Assembly: GCA_964566175.1 (NCBI GenBank)
Contig: CAZMHU010000034.1
Coordinates: 1-5,785 of the forward strand
Direction: 5' to 3'
DNA length: 5,785 bases
From: SIG589 sp964566175
Lineage (GTDB): Bacteria; Bacillota; Clostridia; Oscillospirales; Acutalibacteraceae
Shown here: positions 1 through 5,305 of the stretch, piece by piece
How the letters are laid out: each line of letters begins with the position of its first letter
Numbering within the stretch: the stretch's first letter is position 1
The notes under the pieces: model-generated
Databases searched by the model: none
What the model saw: only the letters and a program-made list of their open reading frames with translations
Told to the model about the DNA's origin: nothing
Made by a program: the position numbers and the translations under genes

Positions 1-2265
1 TTCCGCGGCATCTCCCGAAGAGGTATCGCCTGTCTCGGAAGAGTCGTTCGATACAGGTACGTCTTTTACAATATCGCGAATAGTGCCCGTATGAGTTTTA
101 CAGGTCTTGCGGTCGTTCTTTTTATACCAGCCGACAGCAGTTGAAGGACAGGCATTTGTAGCAAGAAGTCCTGTTTCGGTACAGTAATATCTGCGCTCAA
201 CATACTTGCTGTCTTCAAAATCGGCAGATGCAAGGCCTTTGTGAACCTTTGCCATAACACTGCCCCACATTTTTTTGCCTATACTGCTTTGACTGATAAC
301 ACCGTTCTTATCATATCCGTACCAAAGAGAAGCAACATAATACGGCGTGCCGCCGACAAACCAAAGGTCATTAACTTCCTGTGATGTACCGGTTTTAGCA
401 AACACGGTCATATTAGGCAGATACGACGCAACACCCGCGCCTGTACCGTTAGAGCCATATACAACGTTTTGTAGCATATGGTTCATAATGCAGGCGGTGT
501 CTTCGCTTATTGCCGCCACGGGGTTTGTCTTTTTCTCAAGGACAATTTCGCCGAACTGGTCGGTAATTTTTGTATAGAAGGACGGTGCGTAATAATATCC
601 GCCGTTGCCGAATATTGCATACGCCGCCGCCGATTCAAGCGTTGTGAGACCGCCGTTAGTTCCGCCGAGCCCCATAGGCGCCAAATCGATATCCTCGGGC
701 GAGTTCAGAGTTGTAACACCCAGTTTTTCTGTGAGGAAGTCAAAACACTTTTCGGGGGTCATCTCGTTGACGAGCATAACAGGTATAGTATTGCTCGAAC
801 GCTGAACGGCGTAGGCAGCGGTAATATTGCCCCAATAACCACCGTACCAGTTTTTAGGCGTCCAAGTGTTGTTTTTATAATAGACTTTTTTATCGTTTAC
901 AAGGGTCGAATAGGTTATCAAATTGCTCTCAACAGCGGGGGCATACGCCGACAGCGGTTTCATAGTTGAACCGGGTTGACGCACCGCAGTTGTGGCACGG
1001 TTAAGTCCCCTGTTTTCTTTCTTTTCGCCGAGACCGCCTGCTATTCCGACAACATTACCCTCGTAGTCCATAATGGTAATAGCCGCCTGTCCCAACTCTT
1101 CTGTCTGTTTATTTTTAAGTCTGTATGACTCGTCGGTAAACACAGCCTCAATCGCCGACTGAACTTCCGGCACAAGGGTGGAATAAATTTTATATCCGCC
1201 GTTATAAACGTTGGTCGTTGCGTGTGTTCTGTCAATATTATAATGTTCGGCAAGGTCATCGGCAACTTGGTCGATAAGTGCATCAACATAATAGGAATAT
1301 ATTTCCTGTGTAGCACTAGCACTCTGCTCACACACAATTTTTATTTCCTCAGCGACAGCGGCATTATATTCCTCTTCGGTGATTTTTTTGAGTTCAAGCA
1401 TCTTTGCGAGAACGACAAGTTGACGTTCTCGGTTATTGTCAAAGTTTTTATCGGGTCGGTAAAATTCCGGACTCTTAACTATTGACGCGAGAACAGCACT
1501 TTCGGCAATCGTCAAATCTTTTGCGCTTTTGCCGAAATAATAGTTTGACGCAACCTCAACACCGCATTTACCGCCGCCGAGGTTTATAACGTTAAGGTAA
1601 CAACCGAGTATTGTGTCCTTATCATATTCCATCTCCAACCGGCGCGCACGCATAATCTCACGGACTTTACGCATTGCGTTTTGATCGGTATCCCGTGTTA
1701 GGTTCTTAACCAACTGTTGCGTAATCGTAGAGCCGCCGAACTTTGAAGAAAACTTTAAAAATTCGTTGGCAAAAGCGAATACGGTACGTTTCCAGTCTAC
1801 GCCGCCGTGCAGGTCGAAACGTTCATCCTCTATTGAAATAAAGGCATCGCCGAGATATTTCGGCAATTCGTTATAGTCAACCCAAATTCGGTTTTCGCCG
1901 CCGTGAATACGCTTATATTCAACATATTCACCGCTGTCCCCGCCCTTAACATATATTGTAGTAGTATAGTTAAGAACAAGATTATTAAGGTCTTCCGGCA
2001 AAGTGTCATCAATAAATCCGAAAACATATATTGAAAAAGCGCCGACAACAAAACTAAAGGTAATTATGCAAACCAAGAATATGGTGAGAAGATTTTTGGC
2101 AAGTTTCTTTTTCTTGCTCAAACTCTTCCGTTTACCTTTGCGTGTCGACGTAGTTTCAATATTTGTTTTCTCGGAAAAAGTATCGTTCACAGTTGAAAAA
2201 CTGTTAAGATCAAAACTGCCGCCTTCATTTGAATTGACATTTTCATTAAATTCGTTTTCAGCCAT
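1..2265 (-). CDS. Class A penicillin-binding protein, PBP1A type (3' end outside window)
   Basis: This is a bifunctional peptidoglycan synthase that polymerises lipid II into glycan strands and cross-links the peptides on the outer face of the membrane. 755 codons are visible and the reading frame is still open at base 1. Order of parts: an acidic/polar cytoplasmic N-terminus (1-41), a basic stretch (42-58), one membrane anchor (about 59-84), a GT51 glycosyltransferase domain (about 125-300), and a transpeptidase domain (about 390-660). GT51 motifs seen are EDERFDLHGG with catalytic Glu146, GGSTITQQL (177-185), RKVREIMRARRLE (199-211, Glu203) and a YLN motif at 223-225. Transpeptidase motifs are S433-T-M-K436, S490-S-N492 and K624-T-G-T-S. 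A Cys-containing extension follows (two Cys near a TGLLAT segment), then a Ser/Asp/Gly-rich tail at the edge, so little is probably missing. I chose the ATG at 2265 because GGAGG lies 11 nt upstream. The in-frame ATG at 2283 has no ribosome site. The family is certain; the exact orthologue (ponA-like) is not. Confidence 0.96.
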   Translation of the reverse strand, partial: MAENEFNENVNSNEGGSFDLNSFSTVNDTFSEKTNIETTSTRKGKRKSLSKKKKLAKNLLTIFLVCIITFSFVVGAFSIYVFGFIDDTLPEDLNNLVLNYTTTIYVKGGDSGEYVEYKRIHGGENRIWVDYNELPKYLGDAFISIEDERFDLHGGVDWKRTVFAFANEFLKFSSKFGGSTITQQLVKNLTRDTDQNAMRKVREIMRARRLEMEYDKDTILGCYLNVINLGGGKCGVEVASNYYFGKSAKDLTIAESAVLASIVKSPEFYRPDKNFDNNRERQLVVLAKMLELKKITEEEYNAAVAEEIKIVCEQSASATQEIYSYYVDALIDQVADDLAEHYNIDRTHATTNVYNGGYKIYSTLVPEVQSAIEAVFTDESYRLKNKQTEELGQAAITIMDYEGNVVGIAGGLGEKKENRGLNRATTAVRQPGSTMKPLSAYAPAVESNLITYSTLVNDKKVYYKNNTWTPKNWYGGYWGNITAAYAVQRSSNTIPVMLVNEMTPEKCFDFLTEKLGVTTLNSPEDIDLAPMGLGGTNGGLTTLESAAAYAIFGNGGYYYAPSFYTKITDQFGEIVLEKKTNPVAAISEDTACIMNHMLQNVVYGSNGTGAGVASYLPNMTVFAKTGTSQEVNDLWFVGGTPYYVASLWYGYDKNGVISQSSIGKKMWGSVMAKVHKGLASADFEDSKYVERRYYCTETGLLATNACPSTAVGWYKKNDRKTCKTHTGTIRDIVKDVPVSNDSSETGDTSSGDAAE

Positions 2266-2276
2266 AAATACGGTAA

Positions 2277-2281
2277 CCTCC
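2277..2281 (-). promoter_or_regulatory. Ribosome binding site of the PBP gene
   Basis: GGAGG on the minus strand lies 11 nt before the ATG at 2265. It overlaps the alternative in-frame ATG at 2283-2281, which therefore cannot use it. This decides the start in favour of 2265. Confidence 0.75.
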
Positions 2282-2317
2282 ATTTCGCTGAATTTAAAAT
2301 ATAATACAATAAAACTG

Positions 2318-2346
2318 CCAAAAAGCAATTTACGTGTATATAATAC
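2318..2346. repeat. Tandem imperfect direct repeat, copy 1 (29 bp)
   Basis: This copy matches 2364-2392 at 25 of 29 positions without gaps, and the two copies start 46 bp apart. The shared core reads CGTGTATAT followed by ATAC-type sequence, with a CCAAAA block at the left end. On the minus strand it contains a TATTAT -10-like hexamer (2340-2345). A shorter echo, ATAATACAA, occurs at 2301-2309. Confidence 0.8.
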
Positions 2347-2367
2347 AAATCGGTTGTGCGTTACCAA
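2340..2367 (-). promoter_or_regulatory. Candidate SigA promoter for the PBP gene (proximal)
   Basis: Read on the minus strand, TTGGTA (2367-2362) is followed by a 16-nt spacer and TATTAT (2345-2340). This is a fair match to TTGACA/TATAAT. The elements come from the two repeat copies, -35 from copy 2 and -10 from copy 1. It would give a leader of roughly 70 nt. The call is inferred from consensus only. Confidence 0.4.
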
Positions 2368-2392
2368 AAGGCAATTCGCGTGTATATTATAC
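2364..2392. repeat. Tandem imperfect direct repeat, copy 2 (29 bp)
   Basis: This is the second copy of the element at 2318-2346, in the same orientation, differing at four positions. On the minus strand its right end supplies TATAAT (2386-2391). The -35-like TTGGTA of the downstream promoter overlaps its left end. The pair fills most of the spacer between the divergent PBP and BofC-C-like genes. Confidence 0.8.
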
Positions 2393-2394
2393 CA
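2386..2394 (-). promoter_or_regulatory. Candidate extended -10 promoter for the PBP gene (distal)
   Basis: The minus strand reads TGGTATAAT, a perfect extended -10 (TGnTATAAT). The sequence 17 nt further upstream is a poor -35, so it would depend on the extended -10. It would start transcription about 46 nt upstream of the proximal candidate, which is the period of the direct repeat. Confidence 0.4.
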
Positions 2395-2448
2395 TATTTT
2401 CGGCAAAATGGGGTTACAATCTTGTATTTTTTTAAAAAATTAAGAAAC

Positions 2449-2478
2449 TGAATAAATCTTTACAAAATGTTAATAATA
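2449..2478 (+). promoter_or_regulatory. Candidate SigG/SigF-type forespore promoter
   Basis: TGAATA (2449-2454), a 17-nt spacer and AATAATA (2472-2478) fit the B. subtilis SigG pattern TGMATA / CATAMTA, missing only the first base of the -10. It sits directly ahead of the BofC-C-like gene and implies a very short leader. TTTACA at 2459-2464 has no -10 at SigA spacing, which argues against an ordinary vegetative promoter here. AT-rich sequence makes chance matches possible. Confidence 0.4.
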
Positions 2479-2483
2479 TTGCG

Positions 2484-2489
2484 GGTGAT
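2484..2489 (+). promoter_or_regulatory. Ribosome binding site of the BofC-C-like gene
   Basis: GGTGAT, complementary to the 3' part of the anti-Shine-Dalgarno region, lies 5 nt before the ATG at 2495. The stretch GGGTGATAA is nearly the same as the one before ymxH, whereas the PBP gene, nagB and spoIVB use (A)GGAG(G). Confidence 0.6.
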
Positions 2490-2494
2490 AACTT

Positions 2495-2788
2495 ATGAGA
2501 ACACGGCTTATAGTTTTACTCACTGCGGTCATTTTAAGCATCGTATCAATATCGGCATTAGGTATATACGCCGACCGAAAAACCGCACGCATTACAGAAA
2601 ATACACCCTATGTACTGACGGTCAAAGATGAGTGCGTTGTCATAATGAAGAACGATAAAATACTTGAGCGGCTTGACGCGGTAAATTACAGTGCGTTGCC
2701 GGAATATGACCGAAATCAACTGAAAAAAGGCATAATTTTTCAGTCCGAAGATGAATTATATTCAGTTATCGAGGATTTCGACGGATAA
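2495..2788 (+). CDS. Small membrane-anchored BofC C-terminal-domain-like protein
   Basis: The protein is 97 residues: a hydrophobic anchor or uncleaved signal at 5-24, then a short exported domain (about 38-97). The C-terminal part carries the pattern I associate with the BofC C-terminal domain: YVLTV at 39-43, a short strand region CVVIMKN (47-53), LPEYDRNQLKKGI (68-80), then SEDELYSVIEDF (84-95). In B. subtilis, BofC is a secreted forespore protein that restrains the SpoIVB protease. Its C-terminal end shows a similar Leu-Lys-Gly-Ile block followed by an acidic helix. The N-terminal BofC domain is absent, since the family member is about 170 residues. The gene is divergent from the PBP gene, 94 nt upstream of nagB on the same strand but without a visible terminator between them, and has a SigG-like promoter in front. 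Role as a SpoIVB regulator is inference; it could be an unrelated sporulation or envelope protein with a similar fold. Confidence 0.65.
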   Translation: MRTRLIVLLTAVILSIVSISALGIYADRKTARITENTPYVLTVKDECVVIMKNDKILERLDAVNYSALPEYDRNQLKKGIIFQSEDELYSVIEDFDG

Positions 2789-2812
2789 TTTTGTAAAATT
2801 TATTATTAAATC

Positions 2813-2841
2813 TTTACAAATTTCGGAATAAGTTATATAAT
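2813..2841 (+). promoter_or_regulatory. SigA promoter of nagB
   Basis: TTTACA (2813-2818), a 17-nt spacer and a perfect TATAAT (2836-2841) form a near-consensus vegetative promoter. The predicted start is near 2848, giving a leader of about 35 nt, too short for a riboswitch. nagB can therefore be expressed independently of the BofC-C-like gene. Confidence 0.75.
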
Positions 2842-2867
2842 AATAAACACAAAACATTATTATATAA
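2833..2867. repeat. 12-bp perfect inverted repeat over the nagB -10 and start site
   Basis: TTATATAATAAT (2833-2844) is mirrored by ATTATTATATAA (2856-2867) across an 11-bp gap. Two more pairs form if A2868 is bulged. It contains the whole -10 hexamer and spans the predicted start, so the left arm would be mostly untranscribed. This fits a DNA operator better than an RNA hairpin. It does not resemble the B. subtilis NagR (YvoA) site that I know. The low sequence complexity leaves chance open. Confidence 0.55.
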
Positions 2868-2872
2868 ACTTC

Positions 2873-2877
2873 GGAGG
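2873..2877 (+). promoter_or_regulatory. Ribosome binding site of nagB
   Basis: GGAGG ends 5 nt before the ATG at 2883. It is strong and supports that start. Confidence 0.85.
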
Positions 2878-2882
2878 ACATT

Positions 2883-3590
2883 ATGCGTATCATTCATACT
2901 GAGAATTATAAAGAACTCAGCCGTCAAGCGGCAAGCATCATCGCCGCTCAGATTGTGCTAAAACCCAACTCGGTTTTGGGACTCGCAACCGGTTCTACAC
3001 CTATCGGTGCTTATGACGAACTTATAAAACGCTGTGCCGCCGGCGATGTCGATTTTTCGGGCATTACATCCGTAAACCTCGACGAATACTGCGGCCTTAA
3101 CGGCGACAACGACCAAAGTTACCGTTATTTTATGAACAATCACCTTTTCAACCACGTCAACATAGACAAAGAAAAGACTTTTGTTCCCTCGGGCGTAAAC
3201 GAGGACACCGACGCTGAATGTGCCGCATATGACGCACTCGTTGAGAGTTTCGGCGGAACGGATTTGCAACTTCTCGGTATCGGACACGACGGTCATATAG
3301 GTTTCAATGAACCCGATGACTGTTTCACTCTCGCAACCCACGTTGTTGAACTCGACGAGCAGACAATCGAAGCCAACGCAAGATTTTTCGATAGCATTGA
3401 CGATGTGCCGCGCAAGGCTGTTACAATGGGAATGAAATCAATAATGAGTGCAAAGAAAATTTTGCTCGTTGCCTCGGGCGAAGACAAGCAGGAAATTTTA
3501 CATAAAGCCCTTTTCGGTCCTGTAACACCCGCCGTTCCCGCATCAATTCTTCAACTTCACCCCGATCTCACGGTTATTGAATGTAAATAA
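2883..3590 (+). CDS. nagB: Glucosamine-6-phosphate deaminase
   Basis: This cytosolic enzyme converts glucosamine-6-phosphate to fructose-6-phosphate and ammonia, the step that sends amino sugars from chitin, mucin or recycled peptidoglycan into glycolysis. The 235 residues cover the full family fold (B. subtilis NagB is about 242). Landmarks: the phosphate loop LATGSTPIG (34-42), NLDEYCGL with the proton-transfer Asp67, SYRYFMNNHLF (79-89), LGIGHDGHIGFNEP (131-144) with Asp136, His138 and Glu143, ANARFF with Arg167, and Lys202 in the GEDK segment. All correspond to the E. coli active site (Asp72, Asp141, His143, Glu148, Arg172, Lys208). The E. coli allosteric GlcNAc-6-P contacts Ser151, Ser152, Arg158 and Lys160 fall on Asp, Cys, His and Val here, which suggests a non-allosteric enzyme like that of B. 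subtilis. No nagA or transporter gene is adjacent. It has its own promoter and a terminator just after the stop. Confidence 0.97.
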   Translation: MRIIHTENYKELSRQAASIIAAQIVLKPNSVLGLATGSTPIGAYDELIKRCAAGDVDFSGITSVNLDEYCGLNGDNDQSYRYFMNNHLFNHVNIDKEKTFVPSGVNEDTDAECAAYDALVESFGGTDLQLLGIGHDGHIGFNEPDDCFTLATHVVELDEQTIEANARFFDSIDDVPRKAVTMGMKSIMSAKKILLVASGEDKQEILHKALFGPVTPAVPASILQLHPDLTVIECK

Positions 3591-3597
3591 GCATACA

Positions 3598-3634
3598 AAC
3601 AACGCTCTCGGCATACCGAGGGCGTTGTTGTTTT
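3598..3634 (+). terminator. Rho-independent terminator of nagB, shared with convergent spoIVB
   Basis: A 14-bp stem (3598-3611 with 3616-3629), one G-U wobble at 3606/3621 and a CATA loop are followed by a short T run (3631-3634). It begins 7 nt after the nagB stop. Read on the minus strand it begins 3 nt after the spoIVB stop, but there the wobble becomes an A-C mismatch and the tail is only loosely T-rich. It is therefore optimised for nagB and only weaker for spoIVB. Confidence 0.85.
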
Positions 3635-4871
3635 ATGATGCTTTAGAGTTTTCTTTCGCGGCGTTTTGCGCTGTTTTAAGCATGTTTTCAGCAAAAATCG
3701 CATAACCCTTTTTCGGGTTATTAACAAACACGTGAGTTACAGCACCTACAAGTTTACCATTTTGCAGTATAGGACTGCCCGACATACCTTGCACGATTCC
3801 GCCCGTGCTGTTAAGCAGACGCTCGTCGGTTACAGTAACTGTCATATTATGAGTGCTTGCCGATTCGTATTTAGACCTGTGCGCTATCTCACATGTATAC
3901 AAATTCGGCTCATTGCCGTCGACCGTCGTATAAATATATGCCGCACCGTCGCAAATTTCCTGTTTCAGTGCTATTTGCACTAGATTATCGCCGTTATAAT
4001 CAAGTGTATTTTCACCGTATACGCCGGTTTCGCTGTTAAGCAACAGCCGCCCTACAAGTTTATCGCGAAGTTTTCCTTTGAGTTCGCCTGTTGTTCCGAC
4101 ACTTCCCTTGACGCAAGAAAGAATTTCAGCACTGACAAATTCACCCGAACTCACGCTCATCAACTGTTCGGTATCGGTATCGCATATTCCGTGACCCAAA
4201 CCGCAAACAATATTATCGGCTGGCGAATAAAATGTCAGCGTGCCTATCCCCGCCGTGCTGTCACGTACCCAAATTCCTATACGGTATATACCACTGCCTA
4301 CGGAATAAACAGGGGTGATGTTCACGGCTTTTATTTCCTCGCCGCGCACAATCACTACGGAAAGTTTTCTTCCGTTCGAAGACGATACTATATCGGCAAC
4401 ATCTTCGTTTGAATAAACACGTTTTCCATTTATTGAGCGTATCGTGTCGCCGACACGTATTCCTGCCTTCTTCGCAGGATTTACATCGCCGTCGGGCGAA
4501 TCGACGTTATCCATATTCACAACCATAACGCCGTCGGTATAGACCTTAATTCCGAAAGGTGTACCCAAAACCTTAACCGACATTTCGTCAATAAGACTGA
4601 CATTAGCACTCGACACGGGAAAGACTCCGAGAAGTTTAAAATTTGCGTTGTAGGCTGTTTTTTCGCCATCACGTGTCAATTTTGTTTGAACTGTCTCTTT
4701 AATTTCTGCGGTAATAGGGACTTGGCAATTAACCTCTAATTGCGTTCCCTCTACCAAAAAATAATTTTCAGCCAAACTTTTGTCGGCATAAACTATTCCC
4801 GAAAACACCGCCGCCGTAACAACAGCAAGCGCAAGCGCAAAAGAGCGAACGGCGATTTTGATTTTTTTCAT
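3633..4871 (-). CDS. spoIVB: SpoIVB serine peptidase (family S55), sporulation signalling protease
   Basis: In B. subtilis this protease is made in the forespore, crosses into the space between the two membranes, cleaves itself and then triggers pro-SigK processing by cutting SpoIVFA. It also cuts SpoIIQ. The 412 residues match the usual length (B. subtilis about 425). Parts: an N-terminal signal/anchor (about 5-29), a linker domain (30-95), a PDZ domain (about 98-188, with AGIRVGDTIRSINGK at 136-150), and the S55 peptidase domain (about 190-400). The catalytic set is visible: His227 in GLGHGI, Asp349 in VTDERLL, and Ser364 in GGIVQGMSGSPI. The Asp-Ser spacing of 15 equals that in B. subtilis. 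AVTHVFVNNPKKGYAIF (377-393) is also typical. The chosen ATG is at 4871, before MKKIKIAVRS and after an AAGGAG site; a TTG at 4913 would place extra residues ahead of the signal. A terminator before it implies its own promoter. It is not next to recN or spo0A as in Bacillus. Whether the SigK checkpoint exists in this organism cannot be seen here. Confidence 0.97.
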   Translation of the reverse strand: MKKIKIAVRSFALALAVVTAAVFSGIVYADKSLAENYFLVEGTQLEVNCQVPITAEIKETVQTKLTRDGEKTAYNANFKLLGVFPVSSANVSLIDEMSVKVLGTPFGIKVYTDGVMVVNMDNVDSPDGDVNPAKKAGIRVGDTIRSINGKRVYSNEDVADIVSSSNGRKLSVVIVRGEEIKAVNITPVYSVGSGIYRIGIWVRDSTAGIGTLTFYSPADNIVCGLGHGICDTDTEQLMSVSSGEFVSAEILSCVKGSVGTTGELKGKLRDKLVGRLLLNSETGVYGENTLDYNGDNLVQIALKQEICDGAAYIYTTVDGNEPNLYTCEIAHRSKYESASTHNMTVTVTDERLLNSTGGIVQGMSGSPILQNGKLVGAVTHVFVNNPKKGYAIFAENMLKTAQNAAKENSKAS

Positions 4872-4882
4872 TTTTTTATTTT

Positions 4883-4888
4883 CTCCTT
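4883..4888 (-). promoter_or_regulatory. Ribosome binding site of spoIVB
   Basis: AAGGAG on the minus strand lies 11 nt before the ATG at 4871, the same spacing as at the PBP gene. It lies inside the reading frame that would start at TTG 4913, so it favours the shorter protein. Confidence 0.75.
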
Positions 4889-4901
4889 TCGCCTGCAAAG
4901 A

Positions 4902-4932
4902 TAATTTGCTCAATTTCGTCTTGTTTTATTAA
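4902..4932 (-). promoter_or_regulatory. Weak candidate SigG/SigF-type promoter of spoIVB
   Basis: On the minus strand TTAATA (4932-4927), an 18-nt spacer and CAAATTA (4908-4902) give a partial match to TGMATA / CATAMTA (5 of 6 and 5 of 7). A promoter must lie in 4872-4952, because a terminator ends the upstream unit. This is the best forespore-type match I find there, and B. subtilis spoIVB is forespore-expressed. The match alone is weak. Confidence 0.25.
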
Positions 4933-4952
4933 GGTAAATTAAGCCTTCAAAC

Positions 4953-4982
4953 AAAAAAAGCAATCGGCAAATGCCGATTGCT
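4953..4982 (-). terminator. Rho-independent terminator after ymxH
   Basis: An 11-bp perfect stem (4959-4969 with 4972-4982) has a 2-nt gap, or realistically 10 bp with a 4-nt loop. On the minus strand it is followed by seven T (4959-4953, the first T also serving as the stem base). The hairpin starts at the base right after the ymxH TAG stop. It closes the sigG-ymxH unit and isolates spoIVB. Confidence 0.9.
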
Positions 4983-5261
4983 CTAAAACGGAAAATTTTT
5001 CTTTTTTCTTTTGTAAAATTCCGGCGGTTCGTAATTTATCAAAATTGTATCCTCACCGATAATTTCAATGCACTTCCAGGGTATTACTATATCGTCACAG
5101 CGCCCGAAGACGCCGAAAAACTTCGGTCGGCCGTATATTATTATCGAAATGATTTTTCCGCAAGAGGTATCGATTTCGACATCGCAAACACATCCGATTA
5201 TTGTGCCGTCCTTTACGCATATAACCTGTTTATCGCGCAGTTCCGCAATTTTGCAACACAT
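4983..5261 (-). CDS. ymxH: YlmC/YmxH-family sporulation protein (PRC-barrel)
   Basis: The protein is 92 residues, and a single small PRC-barrel domain makes up most of it. Features of the YlmC/YmxH family are the N-terminal ELRDKQVICVKDGTIIG (7-23), the V-x-D-V-E-I-D strand (25-31), then R54-C-D-D-I-V-I-P-W-K-C (54-64) and IEIIGEDTILI (65-75), and a basic C-terminus (84-88). It has no signal peptide or membrane segment, so it is probably cytosolic. The molecular role of the family is not established; it is known by its restriction to spore formers and frequent position beside sigma factor genes. Here it follows sigG after 44 nt in the same direction and is probably co-transcribed. It contains eight Cys in 92 residues (2, 3, 15, 24, 26, 34, 55, 64), which I regard as high. 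The start is set by GGGGTGAT 5 nt upstream of the ATG. The choice between the names ylmC and ymxH is uncertain. Confidence 0.88.
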   Translation of the reverse strand: MCCKIAELRDKQVICVKDGTIIGCVCDVEIDTSCGKIISIIIYGRPKFFGVFGRCDDIVIPWKCIEIIGEDTILINYEPPEFYKRKKKNFPF

Positions 5262-5266
5262 AAATT

Positions 5267-5274
5267 ATCACCCC
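5267..5274 (-). promoter_or_regulatory. Ribosome binding site of ymxH
   Basis: GGGGTGAT on the minus strand lies 5 nt before the ATG at 5261. It pairs with the GGTGAT part of the ribosomal anti-sequence and closely resembles the site before the BofC-C-like gene. Confidence 0.65.
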
Positions 5275-5305
5275 GTAAAAATATATATGCCGCGGCACTG
5301 CGTTT

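Noticed and set aside
478..969. 163-residue plus-strand open frame, one of several within the left 2.2 kb
   Set aside because: It lies antisense to the transpeptidase domain of the PBP gene, whose motifs are intact in the other frame. It has no ribosome site and no recognisable domain.
2003..2443. 146-residue plus-strand open frame reaching into the divergent spacer
   Set aside because: It is the mirror of the PBP N-terminus plus AT-rich spacer. It has no ribosome site, and its hydrophobic part is the complement of the PBP membrane anchor region.
2842..2882. Riboswitch or ribozyme leader (glmS-like) for nagB
   Set aside because: The predicted leader is only about 35 nt and has no conserved core or complex fold.
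2958..3341. 127-residue minus-strand open frame inside nagB
   Set aside because: nagB is complete with all catalytic residues, so the antisense frame is a codon-usage shadow.
4869..4913. Longer spoIVB start at TTG 4913
   Set aside because: It would add 14 polar residues before the signal sequence and place the AAGGAG site inside the coding region. The ATG at 4871 has a proper site and gives a normal signal peptide.
5288..5297. Perfect 10-bp palindrome TGCCGCGGCA between sigG and ymxH
   Set aside because: It is short, with no loop for a stable RNA hairpin and no T run at the right place. It is probably chance, though it is a GC island in an AT-rich spacer.
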